Assembly: GCA_032622095.1 (NCBI GenBank)
Contig: CP136068.1
Coordinates: 114,866,509 to 114,930,508, forward strand
Direction of reading: 5' to 3'
DNA length: 64,000 nt
From: Siphonodentalium dalli
Lineage: Eukaryota > Mollusca > Scaphopoda > Gadilida > Siphonodentaliidae
Both the position numbers and the translations under genes were made by a program. Below are positions 40,211 through 51,636 of the stretch, piece after piece (positions within the stretch are counted from its first letter, which is position 1; each line of letters starts with the position of its first letter). The notes under the pieces were generated by a model. That model searched no databases and was not told the origin of the DNA. It saw only the letters and a program-made list of their open reading frames with translations.

Positions 40211-40872
40211 AATTGCTAAAAAAAAACACAGTAAATATGGGTTATTTTCGCTTTCAATGACTTAAAATTGTGATATTTGTGTATCGTGATACACTTCGCA
40301 CGATAAGATATGCGTATTGTGTGAAAGCGTATCGCAATACATCGAAATCACGATGAATCATTGCAGCTCTACTTATGGTGTAAATAATGCACATCAGTGA
40401 CTGATATAATACTGGTAATGTCATTTTTAAAGAGCTTTGTGTTCTTCAATAACTGTGGAGTGGCTGTGGTGTAATTATAGAAGGCTGATGACTTCTATAC
40501 GCAAGAGGTCTAGATATCTAGTCATTAGGCGTTTTGCATGATTTAAGCAGTGTCGAACTCAGTTAGTTCTTGGATGGTGGACAGGTGGGCAATTCCATGC
40601 TCTGCTAAGTTTTGGTGTGACTCCCGCACTTCTCTCTCGTTCCATTACAACTGTGTTTTCTATTACTATTGAATTAGAGCCACACTTCCCTTCAAATTAA
40701 AGTGTCATTGACACTGTAGCTCAACTTGGAGAGGGAATAATTTCATGTGTTACAGTCAATGGAGTGATTAGGAATGCAAAAAGTTGAAATGTCTAAGGCC
40801 TAAAAAAAAAGATGTTTGTTTCCGCTAACGAGCTGGAAAAAAATAGGGACGGCAGGCAGGCAAAACTTTTTT

Positions 40873-40891
40873 TTTATTAAATATTTTTATT
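40873..40891 (-). terminator. Putative poly(A) signals
   Basis: Two AATAAA hexamers on the minus strand (40886-40891 and 40873-40878), about 235-250 bases after the stop codon and just inside the element's left TIR. Confidence 0.45.
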
Positions 40892-41122
40892 TTTCTATAG
40901 TTTTAACAATACGTGTATAATACTTGATATGAGCCGACATTATGGACTTCTTAGTCTCAAGGTGGTCAACCCATGGGATATAGAAACAAGAAATTCAGAT
41001 TCAAAGTTAAAGATGATATATATTTCTTTCTTCATATTAAAGAATATCAAATGCATTCCGATGTGTGATGATTTCCATAGTTCCATATAGTATTATGTTC
41101 GATCTGTTGTTCCACAATCTCT

Positions 41123-41401
41123 CTATTGATCACCGCAGACAAACTCGATATGGTTTATGTTGAATACTGACAACTCCTTAACTTTCATTTCAACATTTAT
41201 GTCAAACGGCGCCGACTCGGCCAATGTATGGCACCTCACTTTAACCTTACTGAAGTCAGTCTTATCCTGGAGGATTAAAAAGAAGAGTTCTTCAATTTTG
41301 GGTTCGTTGTCTATCGATCTGATCTCTTTTTTGCTTCCGCCATGGACACATTCATCCAGATAGATAGCCACAACAACGTGCTGGCATACGGAGGTAGCCA
41401 T
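41123..41401 (-). CDS. Unknown 92-residue protein inside TIR element
   Basis: Start chosen at ATG 41399-41401 in the context acaacaATGGC, a good Kozak match; an in-frame ATG 45 bases upstream gives 107 residues and a threonine-rich leader. The protein begins MATSVCQHVVVAIYLDE, has mixed charge with alternating hydrophobics (ELFFLILQDKTDF, VKVRCHTL), and ends HIEFVCGDQ. No signal peptide or membrane segment is obvious. I recognise no family; it is not a transposase fragment that I know. TATAAAT lies at 41482-41488 and poly(A) signals at 40873-40891. Could be a captured host gene, an element-encoded accessory protein or a chance ORF; the complete gene-like layout argues against chance. Confidence 0.55.
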   Translation of the reverse strand: MATSVCQHVVVAIYLDECVHGGSKKEIRSIDNEPKIEELFFLILQDKTDFSKVKVRCHTLAESAPFDINVEMKVKELSVFNINHIEFVCGDQ

Positions 41402-41481
41402 TGTTGCTGTTGTTGTGGTGTGAATTCTGTTTACTTTCCAAAGCACCGGCTGTTTTCAATGGGAGATACGTATCTACATGT

Positions 41482-41488
41482 ATTTATA
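41482..41488 (-). promoter_or_regulatory. Putative TATA box
   Basis: TATAAAT on the minus strand, 81 bases upstream of the chosen start codon at 41401, leaving room for a 5' UTR of about 50 nt. Confidence 0.45.
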
Positions 41489-42023
41489 GTATGTGGGTAT
41501 TTCCACTGGAAGCGACCGCCGTGCTTTTATCTCTGTTAAATGCGTGAAACATTCACAGATACCATCATTTTCTAATAGTCAGCAGTCAGTTTTTCTATCG
41601 CAATAAAAAGTTTCGACTTGGTGCTGTTAAATAGGGTCGGTCGACTTAGCGGAAACAAACGTCTTTTATTTTTAGGCCCTTTGGTGAATGAAATAAAGTC
41701 AAAACAACTCAGAGATGTGTAATTAACAAGGAGACAGAGTAAGCGGTATCAAGTAAGTGGTAGTTATAATGTTATGTTTGTGTTCGTTGTTTTAAAATAA
41801 CGCTAATAACTCAAAACATATTCATCAAAGTTGGAAATAATTCCACATTTACATAGAATGGACATCCATGCACCCATAAACCCAATTTCACCCTTCTATT
41901 CCGCTTTTTGGACTTGTGTTCCTTTGTATTCGTTTATGTTCATTTGTGTTCATGGTTTAGTAGGACAGAGATGCACACCATGTGCATTTATGTATACATA
42001 AATGTACACCAGTCTCGCGTAAT

Positions 42024-42668
42024 TAGTGATGGGCGGTTTTGAAATTGTTGACTCTCGGTTTTCGTTTTTAAAGCAGATTGCGTATATGTGTTGAGAAGAT
42101 TGTTTGATCGAATGCATTTGAATTACATCACAAGACTCGCCTTGATGCTGGCTAATATATATTTGTCCCCTGAATGGAATAAAATTTAAACATAAGTTCA
42201 AATTAAACAGTCACGCATAGATGGGTTCATGTTTGCTAGGTGTCTTAACACATTGACTGCCGACTCCCATTTAATTACATGCAAAAAGCACGAGTTAACT
42301 CGTAGCTGGCAGTCAATGTGTTAAACTGTTAATCGGGCGTCGCTCGGCACATTCGAAGTGCATAAAATAGCACCAACAGGGCCTTTTTGTCGGAGTGTTC
42401 ACGCGACTGTCGAAAAAGAACAAAACGGTCGCTTACCATAATGATAACAACACGGTGGCCGAGTCAAAATTGACACATTCCAAAACGTTATTGAACATGG
42501 GGGCCGATAATTTGACAGTATCAACCAACAGTATCAACTATCAAGTCGATTCAAGTGAAAAATAAACATACAAAAAAAAACCGTTATGTCGGTTGGAGCA
42601 GAATCACGTCAGTCGGTATTGTTTAAAACCGAAACCGAGTTGTTTTCTCGGTTAACCGCCCATCACTA
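42024..42668. mobile_element. hAT element, TAGTGATGGGCGG ends
   Basis: TIR TAGTGATGGGCGGTT / AACCGCCCATCACTA with the 8-bp duplication CGCGTAAT at 42016-42023 and 42669-42676. The termini are classic hAT. 645 bp, no transposase; a small TTAA element sits inside. Confidence 0.93.
42245..42324. mobile_element. 80-bp TTAA MITE nested in the hAT element
   Basis: TTAACACATTGACTGCC / GGCAGTCAATGTGTTAA, with GAGTTAACTCGTAG inside. The ends resemble the TTAACACGTTGAGTGCCA element at 20488-22064, and the internal motif resembles its GAGTTATCTCGTAG palindrome. Confidence 0.85.
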
Positions 42669-42676
42669 CGCGTAAT

Positions 42677-43440
42677 GTCACATGACAGCCTGACAGGGGT
42701 CATTGTTGTAGTATTTTAAAACTACATAAAACAAATGCACACGTGTTGATCATTTTTGCAAGTTTATGTTCTTCCATTTTCGATCAAACAAACATCATTT
42801 TACAATGTTGTTCTTGTGCCGTTTCAGTCCATGTTTTAATACTAAGATCAATATGAGACCAATCATCCAATGAATGACCAATTCTATCACGGTTTCGTCC
42901 TCAACTGCTTGTGCTAAAAGAAATGTATGCCTTTATGTTTATCATTATGATCAGAACTTCGAAAGAAAAATAGTTTGGAATTGAAGCAGACGGCAATTAT
43001 TTACAGGCAACATTTCAATCTCGCGTTGACTGAGACTGGTGGCATAAATGCATTAATGTATGAACGTTACAACAATGACCAAATCGCTTGATCAGCGACA
43101 GTGGCGTAGGAGCGGGTACGACCGGACGGTTTTGGCCGTACCAATATTCGCAGCAGTGAAGTTTTTTGTTGTCACACACATGGGAATGGTGCGATTGGCT
43201 ATAGTCATAAAACACGGAATGTGAAACTTCTACGATGCCATGCTGCTTAATTTATAGTTCTTATCGAAGAAATGTCGTCGACTATATCATGTTATCCGTC
43301 TTCGATAATTAAGATCCCCATAAATTCCCAGCATCACATATAATATGTATCTCAAATTCCTTTTCCCCGCTTCTCCCAGAATTTAATTTAACTTAATTTA
43401 TTTATATTCTACTGCTCTTTTACTGTCTTAAGTTAGCAGA
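42677..43440. other. Unassigned DNA between mobile elements
   Basis: No repeat or gene recognised; a 66-codon minus ORF at 43015-43215 has no support. Confidence 0.4.
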
Positions 43441-44874
43441 TACTGTTATGCCCTAAGTAAATGACCCATTAACTGCAGTTATAATCCGTTTACAACTGCG
43501 GTTAAACCGTAACCGCACTGCAGTTATTTGCCGTAACTGCGGTGGCATCGCAGTTACATGCGGTTAGGTTACCGCAGTTAATAACCCTTAACTGCGGTTA
43601 CACCGCATGTAAACGTTAACCTTCCGGTATTTGAATATTTAATGGGAAAGAGAGGGGTACTACCCATGCATCTACAAGTGTATGTTATCGTTTTGTGTTT
43701 TAGCGATCACGGCAAAGTGGTAACTTCATAATCGACCAGGAGTTGATTGTATGTTTTTGTTATCACCATCGGTACTCAACACGATATATTTTATGTTTTA
43801 ATCCCGACTTGTTGAAAACTGTATAATTTTGACGTATATGTTCTAGTATACACCCGTTGTTCGGCTTGTGAAAAAATACATGCTTATATTTGAAGCAAAG
43901 TACTAGTAGAGTGCTGAATTTAATACTAGTAATAGTACATACGCAATTCGCTAATCTAGCTGGCGTGTCACGTTTGTAGTTATAATTATGATTATATAGC
44001 AACAAATGCAAGATCGGAAAACTTAAATATCGGTTTCCGATATCCGAATAATGCCCAATGTTTGAAGAGTGCGGTTGTTCAGTTTAAATGCATTTTGTGA
44101 CTATGTATTGTTTCTCTCACTTTACATTTATGATGCATGTGTGGGACTCTAACACCCACTTTAGATTATTATATAATTATCCACTCGAATCCGTTTGAAA
44201 TTCAGTGGCCATTTGATCCGTTTGAATGCGTTTTTTTCCGTTTTGTGGTTGTTCCATTTTAAACGCGTTTTCCTTACATTGAAAGTGACCGGCACTCGTC
44301 AGCTAAATTGTTGAATAATTATATTTATATATAATTATATAAATATTTATTTTATCGATGGTTAAAGTTGAAAATGGGCCATAAGGATTCCGATTACCAG
44401 TCGGGGTTAGCCCAACTGTTATTTTCACCAAAAGGCTACTATAAAGTATACAACATTATAATAAAAAGAAATCCAAAAATAAATAAAACACTTTTATTTT
44501 TTCACACCATACATCACAATCTTCCGTTTACCCAAAACATAAAATATTGGTATATGAATGTCTGTTCTATTTATCCAAAAAAAATAGAAGATCCACAACA
44601 AAAAATATTGATATTGAAAGGGACACTGGCATGTTATTTGTGCTAACTTGTCTAACGAGCATGGCAACTAAAGCATGACACGCCATATGGTATCTGTTCC
44701 ATTAAGAGCGACATATACCGGTTTAACCGCGACCTATCCGTTTTAACCGCACAATTTATTCGGTTCTCTTGCGTTTTAAACGCATCTTATAACCGCGGTT
44801 AGGTTAAAACGGAACGCAGTTAAACTGGGGTGCCACTTCAGTTAGATGGGCCATTTACTTAGGACATAACAGTA
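43441..44874 (+). mobile_element. TA-target TIR element, full-length copy, 1.43 kb
   Basis: Ends TACTGTTATGCCCTAAGTAA and TTACTTAGGACATAACAGTA. Both subterminal regions are packed with AACTGCGGTTA-like motifs in both orientations (43470-43610; 44720-44840), which look like transposase-binding sites. ORFs (43763-44011 minus, 44368-44646 plus) have no recognisable domains. Probably non-autonomous. Confidence 0.82.
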
Positions 44875-45857
44875 ACATTGGTTACGCCAAAATGCATCAG
44901 AAAGCGCCATTTCAATGTTGAATATTAAACAAATTCCCAATTTTGGAAGGGGGGACACCACCACCCCTCCTTCCATACCATCCCCCCTTCTCGGCGCTCC
45001 ACTCGGCTCGGAGCCGCGCAAGCGCGGCTATGGAATGATACATACTAGTATGGGCCGCACGAATACTTATAACCCTCCTACGCCTCTGATCAGCGACACT
45101 GACAGTGATGATTGAGACGTTTTCGTTTTCAGTCAGTCACTCTGTCACTCACTCACTGTCACTAGTGTCAGTCTGTCACTCTGTGGTTTTATTTTTTTTT
45201 ATTTTTTCTTCTTAACACTAACAGTGAACTGGCGAAAAGTCACCTTCAGGACACTGTAATTTGGTAGTCAAAGTTCCGCTAGATTACAGTTGTCTTAATG
45301 TCATGATTCTGTAGAATGGCTCATACATAATTACTAGTAAGAAAACTTGTTTAACGTTTGAAACTTTAAATTCTAATTTCGCATTAAGTTAGAAAACTTT
45401 TTGGATTACTTCCCTTTGAAGAAAAATCATGAGCTAGTTTCCGTCCTATTTTACAGCTACCGTTTTCCGGAAATAGAAATATCTGCATATATATTCACTC
45501 GCCGTCCCGAGTGAGTAAACCCGACCAACTTTGTATCTAGGGCTCTAAAATTACTAATGCGATGTGAATCTGAGGCATGACACCGTTTCAAAATGCGTAT
45601 GTCGATCATTACAAACTTAGACCTTTACCTTTAAGGTAACATAGATAGCTAGATAATTTTTAATGGCTAAAAGATGCAAAATTTGCAGACATATGAGCAT
45701 AAGCAAATATACAAAAGAGTAACACAGAGTGTGACATTCATATAGTATAAATATAAAAAGTATAGATATATAAATATAACAAGAATGCAGCTTGGCAGTT
45801 ATGTAGACAAGATAGTGAATAAACCTAGCTTAGTAATGACTACTAAATAGATACTCG

Positions 45858-45861
<4 letters not shown>
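44875..45861. other. Unassigned DNA with a CACT-rich patch
   Basis: CAGTCACTCTGTCACTCACTC-type simple repeat at about 45120-45185. Nothing else recognised. Confidence 0.4.

Positions 45862-45916
<55 letters not shown>
45862..45916. repeat. (TA)n microsatellite
   Basis: About 27 TA dinucleotides directly bordering the 3' end of a Helitron-like element, fitting its A/T target. Confidence 0.95.
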
Positions 45917-45917
<1 letters not shown>

Positions 45918-46380
45918 TAGCCGATGAGCCCGACGTTGTCCGGGCTATTCAAAAACCAAATTTCAAGTCGATAGCTCTACCCAGCCCGACGTTGTCCTGG
46001 CTATTCAAAAACCAAATTTCAAGTCGATACATGTAGCTCTATCCGTTTCCTAGATCTGGTCTGCGCATGCGCGAAGCTGGCGTCGCACGGGCTCGGCGAC
46101 CCGATAAAATTCGTATCCGAGGCAAGATACATTCACATACCAAATTTCAAGTCGATAGCTCCACCCGTTTCCGAGATCTCGTCTGCGCATGCGCGAAGCG
46201 GGCGCCACACGGGCTCGCCAATACGACAACGTCGACCGCCTGGTCAAACTACACACACGTACCAAGTTTCGTCCCGATCGGTCGAGAATCGTAGATTCGT
46301 ATAAATGACAGACAAACAAACATACATGTACAGACAAACAAATATACAGACAAACAGAGGTCTTCAAAATATATATGAGA
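45917..46380 (-). mobile_element. Helitron-like element, inverted copy
   Basis: On the minus strand: A|TCTCATATATATTTTGAAG ... hairpin GCCCGGACAACGTCGGGC, TCATCGG, CTAG|T. Same family as 33239-33619 and 50693-51615. The 3' segment (GAGCCCGACGTTGTCC...CAAATTTCAAGTCGATA) is partly duplicated at 45925-46035. Confidence 0.85.
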
Positions 46381-46849
46381 TATATATACAAACATGAAAA
46401 ATCAACACGTGCTATCCCACCCTCCTCCCTCAACAGGACTGTCATGTTGCTTAAGAGATACTAGTAAGAGAACCAACAGCTCTTCGCCACCTGCATATAC
46501 ACACTGCTGCCATGTATGGCCGGCTTTAGACTGGCATGTCCATGACCGAAAGATGGAATCCCTAAATACAGGCAGCAGTGACAATATATGCAGCTGGCCA
46601 AGTACTGTCATCGTACATAGAAAGATAGAGAGCAAAATAGAGTAGTAGAAGAGAAATATACATATGAATACGCTCATCTGACAAGTCATGCCATCGATTG
46701 CCATCAAGGAGCGCACAGGAAAGCAAGCCAAAGCTTGCTTATTTCCACCGTGGTCCTTATAATGGTAACCGACCACGTGACTGGCCAGGCCACAGCACAA
46801 GTTCTCATAAGGTCGTACGGTATTATTAATAGCATGATTCACACCATTA
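46381..46849. other. Unassigned DNA
   Basis: Open on the minus strand over 152 codons (46402-46860) but without a recognisable domain; probably chance. Confidence 0.35.
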
Positions 46850-47400
46850 ATAATATACAAAGTCAGATTCCTCAGTACCTAAAATTTTATCGAATAATTC
46901 CTGTTTTATTAGGTGATTCCATGTAACCAAGTTGCAGTTAGGTTCAATATATTTTACATAATTATTCCACAACGTGATTCCTGTGTAGAAAAAGCTATTG
47001 TAACCAAATACCCTAACATTAGGCACAGATAATCTAAAGATTCCAGACCGGAGATTATATTTACAATGAGTGTTCGAAAATTGGAATCCATCTCTTAGGT
47101 AGGTAGGAGCTTTCCCATCTGTTATATTTTTCATGATAGTCAGCTTTCTTTGGGAAACTCTGGATTCAACCGGAAGCCATTTAATGGTTTTAAACTCTTC
47201 ATAACCTATATGTGAAAATATATCCAAGCTCAGAACAAACCGGATTAATTTGTTTTGAAATATTTGTAGTTTATTTTTGGTACATGTAGTTGTACTCAAA
47301 GAGCTATACCAAATAGAGGATGCATAATCGATGTGGCATTGAATTAATGAGTTAGCAAGTAGTTTCTTTGTGAAAGGGGTTAGAAAGTCAGCTTTCTATA
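46850..47400 (-). mobile_element. LINE reverse transcriptase C-terminal fragment
   Basis: Open from about 47393: FTKKLLANSLIQCHIDYASS, then KNKLQIFQNKLIRFVLSL, IKWLPVESRV, KAPTYLRDGF, YNLRSG and FFYTGITLWNNY. The order is that of the RT thumb and C-terminal region of Jockey/CR1-type non-LTR elements. An upstream in-frame stop and the missing catalytic core show truncation. Confidence 0.82.
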
Positions 47401-47454
47401 TAAAAATTTGACACGAGCAGTTACTTTATTTAGTACCTGTTTGGCCATTTGTTC

Positions 47455-47730
47455 CCCAGTGAGACACGGAACTCCGAATCCAAAACCAGAGGCCACAACT
47501 TCAAGCTGTTTCTAGAAGGGGCAACCAGAGACACAAGAAAACATACTTTTAGTCAGAGAGTTGTGGAGCCCTGGAACCAACTAGCAGAAGAGGTAGTCAA
47601 CGCCGATACATTAAACATTTCGAAAATCGACTCGACGATTATTGGAAAGAACAGGAGGTGAGACTTGATTTCAAAGCCAAATTATGGTTGACAAGTTGGA
47701 TAGACTTAAAAATATAGGTCCTGAATTTAG
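47455..47730 (+). mobile_element. LINE C-terminal fragment of another family
   Basis: SETRNSESKTRGHNFKLF, RKHTFSQRVVEPWNQLAEEVV, then after a frameshift FENRLDDYWKEQEVRLDF. TRGH...FSxRVVxxWNxLP...FKxRLDxxW is the usual end of many non-LTR RT proteins. Decayed. Confidence 0.8.
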
Positions 47731-50040
47731 TGAATTCTGAGAACCACTGAACCAGACATGGAAGCCGTGGACATAGTGGCAGAAGCCAGCGTCCACTATA
47801 ACAGCATAAGGTATCATAAGGTAAAGCTTTACCTTTATCTTCTCTGCAAATTCCTCCTATGTCAGGAGAACCGTAATTAGGGTGCATGGACGTGACCACT
47901 TCTTCTTAAGCAACGATCAGCTTATTAGAACGAGCTGACCTTGGGACATGATAATCTGCGGGATGGGATGGAATATGGAATAGAATGACAATCTGCGGAA
48001 CAGTATTTCAAATTGCGGCGTGGAACGGCCGATAGAGGGCTCCTTTTGGTGTCTAACGAAAGGCCTATATTCGCCCTATAGCTTCGGATACCAGAAGTTG
48101 CATTATTCTGTCGACAACTGACCTAACATAAAATTGTCGAAATCAAGGCCGAGGAACAGCGTGAAACAGCTGTAGAAATGCATTTTTACAGCGATAAAGC
48201 TATGCCCACAAGCAAACTTGGTATTAACATGAAGTTTATCATCTATTACACAACAAACATCTATTAGTTCGAGCGAAGCTGCGATTTATGCACACCTAGA
48301 GACCGATTAACCCACCCATGCGAAGGTGCCACGAAGCACGAAAAACTGGGTTCGACACACAAACCCCCTATTTTGTTACAAGCATATCTTCAATTCCACA
48401 AAATCCTATGTCACTAATACGGTATTCAAATAGTTCCAGTTCAAAGTGGAAATCAGGCTATATATATAATGCTTAAATGAGATGTGACATCCTGGAAGTT
48501 AAATACACTGAATTTCAACTATAACGGACAACAATAATTCCTGATATCTTCGCGAGAAATAAAAATACGAACTTGCCGTTTCCACCATTAGAAGCGTTAT
48601 GAAATTCTGGTTCCAACGATACCAATATCTCATTTTCACCAAAAAGGTCACTTAGGACAACCTGGAAATCAGGTCGCGAGGTCGCGTGTTCTAATTGAAA
48701 CACGTTATGTTCTGAATAGAACACGTTATATTATCTGAAAATAATGTGACGTGTCATTCAGTTTCGCGTATTTTTGAACACCGGCGTTTTCTTTTCGCTG
48801 CATGTTTCTATCTGACGATTCGATGTAAAAATGTGTTACATTAACTACATGTATGTTAAATATATTTGATCAGTTTTATATTCAAATCTTCTTATAAATA
48901 GGCATACCATACAAATTCTTGCCCCACCCCGACCTCAAATATATAGGCTTTTACAAGGAACTATAATTTCGTTAGGAAAAAGAAGTAAAGGAAAGACAAA
49001 ATATACTCCAAAATTGTTAAATCATGAGATAAATTAAGCCCCGATGCAACAGGATTGACGGCGTCAATTCATTTTTGCAATATCCTCAAGGCATATATAA
49101 CTGATACCGTCCTTGCAGAGAACAGCATATGTTCAGATCAGAACATATCATGTCAAAGATGATGATATGATTTGATCGTTCCGCGATCTAAATATATCAC
49201 AAACTATCATGCACTATAATCGGAATACATTGCGTTCGACACGGAAAACATGTGTCCTTTTTGGAACACTACAGAACGCGTCCAACGCGTTTATAGTTTT
49301 TACAGTGCATGATGAATTCTTCCTTGTGAAGTTGTGATTAAAGCTATGGGGAAATCATTGTTGACTCGACTGTGTGTGCCTTGGGAGTTTATTTTAACTC
49401 AAAAACATTGTCCGGAGTTGGAGTTTTTATCTTTTTTTTTTGCGATTTCTTCACCGTTCAAGGCGTCGATTGAGCAAAATACTCACATCGATGTTCGTTG
49501 GATATCAAACGAACGTTCGCGGGCTTGTGACAAACTGTTTCACACAAAAAAAAACGTAGCCAAATAGAGAAAATAACACGAATATTCACCATTTTCTGCA
49601 ATCTCCCAGTGGATATCGTACGCAATCGCCATTAAAATCGCGTTATGACGTGTTAGAGTCGGAACGGAAATCGTGTTAGATCCAAAACTGCAGGAATCGT
49701 TGAGCCCCATTGGATTTGAGTCACGTTCGATATGTTCAATCGTCACATATATCAACATCAACAACAACATCAAGTTCTACAGAACACTTATATATACGAA
49801 TCTGATATATGACATTTATGGATAAGTTCTATATTGGTCCCATTAGCGCGAGTAAATTTACAACACCCGCCCCCAATCATTGAAAATATGTTTTCGTGAA
49901 CATAGCGAATAATCAAACATGAAATTGACCCGGGGCTACTATTCATTTTGGGCCCTCTTTGCATGTTGCACACATATAGTGCCGACATAATTTGAAGCGT
50001 AATCGACATTGTTTTTCATAAGTGGAATCAGTGATGGTGT
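47731..50040. other. 2.3 kb without a recognised feature
   Basis: ORFs of 69-86 codons on both strands show no domain. A minus-strand ORF at 49540-49773 (TRHNAILMAIAYDIHWEI...) looks slightly gene-like but has no supporting splice partners. Confidence 0.4.
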
Positions 50041-50692
50041 GTCAAATTGTCGATATTTTTTGTGTGAGCGCTACTTTTCTGTTTGTCTGTCTGTATGTCT
50101 GTCTGTCATTGATACAAATCTACGATTCTCGACCGATCGGGACGAAACTTGGTACATGTGTGTAGTTTGACCAGGCGGTCGTCGTTGTCGTATTGGCGAG
50201 CCCGTGCGGCGCCCGCTTCGCGCACGCGCAGACGAGATCTCGGAAACGGGTGGAGCTATCGACTTGAAATATGCTATGTGAATGTATCTTGCCCCGGATA
50301 CGAATTTCATCGGGTCGCCGAGCCCGTGCGACGCCAGATTCGCGCATGCGCAGACGAGATCTCTGAAACGGGTGGAGCTATCGACTTGAAATTTGGTATG
50401 TGAATGTATCTTGCCCCGGATACGAATTTTATCGGGTCGCTGAGCCCGTGCGACGCCAGCTTCGCGCATGCGCAGACGAGATCTCGGAAACGGGTGGAAC
50501 TAAAGACTTGAAATTTGGTATGTGAATGTATCTTGCCCCGGATACGAATTTTATCAAGTCGCCGAGCAAGTGCGACGCCAGCTTCTCGCATGCGCAGACC
50601 AGATCTCGGAAACGGGTAGAGCTATCGACTTGAAATTTGGTTTTTGAATAGCCCGGATGAATAGCCCGGACAACGTCGGGCTCATCGGCTAG
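50041..50692 (+). mobile_element. Helitron-like element with 122-bp tandem units
   Basis: Ends GGGCTCATCGGCTAG before T at 50692. Four or so copies of the unit containing GACGAGATCTCGGAAACGGG and GAATGTATCTTGCCCCGG. The 5' end is not clear. Confidence 0.75.
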
Positions 50693-51615
50693 TCTCATAT
50701 ATATTTTGAAGACCTCTGTCTGTCTGTCTGTCTGTCTGTTTGTCATTAATACAAATCTACGATTCTCGACCGATCGGGACGAAACTTGGTACGTGTATGT
50801 AGTTTGACCAGGCGGTGGTCGTTGTCGTATTGGCGAGCCCGTGCGACGCCCTTGCAGCGCATGCGCAGACGAGATCTCGCAAACGGATGGAGCTATCGAC
50901 TTGAAATTTGGTATGTGAATGTATCTTGCCCCGAATACGAATTTTATCGGGTCGCCGAGCCCGTGCGACGCCAGCTTCGCGCATGCGCAGACGAGATCTT
51001 GGAAACGGGTGGAGCTATCGACTTGAAATTTGGTATGTAAATGTATCTTGCCCCGGATACGAATTTTATCGGGTCGCCGAGCCCGTGCGACGCCAGCTTC
51101 GCGCATGCGCAGACGAGATCTTGGAAACGGGTGGAGCTATCGACTTGAAATTTGGTATGTGAATGTATCTTGCCCCGGATACGAATTTTATCGGGTCGCC
51201 GAGCCCGTGCGACGCCAGCTTCGCGCATGCGCAGACAAGATCTCGGAAACGGGTGGAGCTATCGACTTGAAATTTGGTTTTTGAATAGCCCGGACAACGT
51301 CCGATTCTAGACCGATCGGGACGAAACTTGGTACGTGTGTGTAGTTTGACCAGGCGGTGGTCGTTGTCGTATTGGCGAGCCCGTGCGACGCCCGTGCAGT
51401 GCATGCGCAGACGAGATCTCGGAAACGCGTGGAGCTATCGACTTGAAATTTGCTATGTGAATGTATCTTGCGCCGGGTACAAATTTTATCGGGTCGCCGA
51501 GCCCGTGGAGCTACCGGGTATAAATTTTTCTTATTGAAACTGGTGGAGCTACCGGGTACAAATTGTTCTTATATATATTTTGAATAGCCCGGACAACGTC
51601 GGGCACATCAGCTAG
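50693..51615 (+). mobile_element. Helitron-like element with 122-bp minisatellite
   Basis: Starts TCTCATATATATTTTGAAG immediately after the CTAG of the preceding element and ends CATCAGCTAG before T. The unit repeats every 122 bp (for example 50908, 51030), so each unit shifts frame and produces look-alike Arg-rich ORFs in several frames; none is a gene. Confidence 0.8.
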
Positions 51616-51636
51616 TAGTATATACTTGGATACTAT

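Larger units (their letters stand above)
40795..41682 (-). mobile_element. TIR-bounded element carrying one complete small gene
   Basis: TIR of about 34 bp: left AGGCCTAAAAAAAAAGATG + TTTGTTTCCGCTAA, right TTAGCGGAAACAAA + CGTCTTTTATTTTTAGGCC; CCCTA occurs just inside both. Between them sit a TATA box, an ORF and two AATAAA signals, all on the minus strand. A related terminus (CGTTAGCGGAACAAACACG) occurs at 53935. No target duplication found. Superfamily unknown. Confidence 0.72.

Noticed and set aside
39311-44367. One 5-kb foldback transposon with 0.9-kb arms
   Set aside because: The right arm belongs to a complete element 43441-44874 with its own ends, so two independent insertions explain the data better.
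49540-49773. Minus-strand ORF suggestive of a receptor exon
   Set aside because: No matching splice partners or domain; kept as unassigned.
50429-51106. 225-codon minus-strand ORF, longest in the window
   Set aside because: It is entirely tandem 122-bp repeat units; no protein domain, and similar ORFs occur in other frames.
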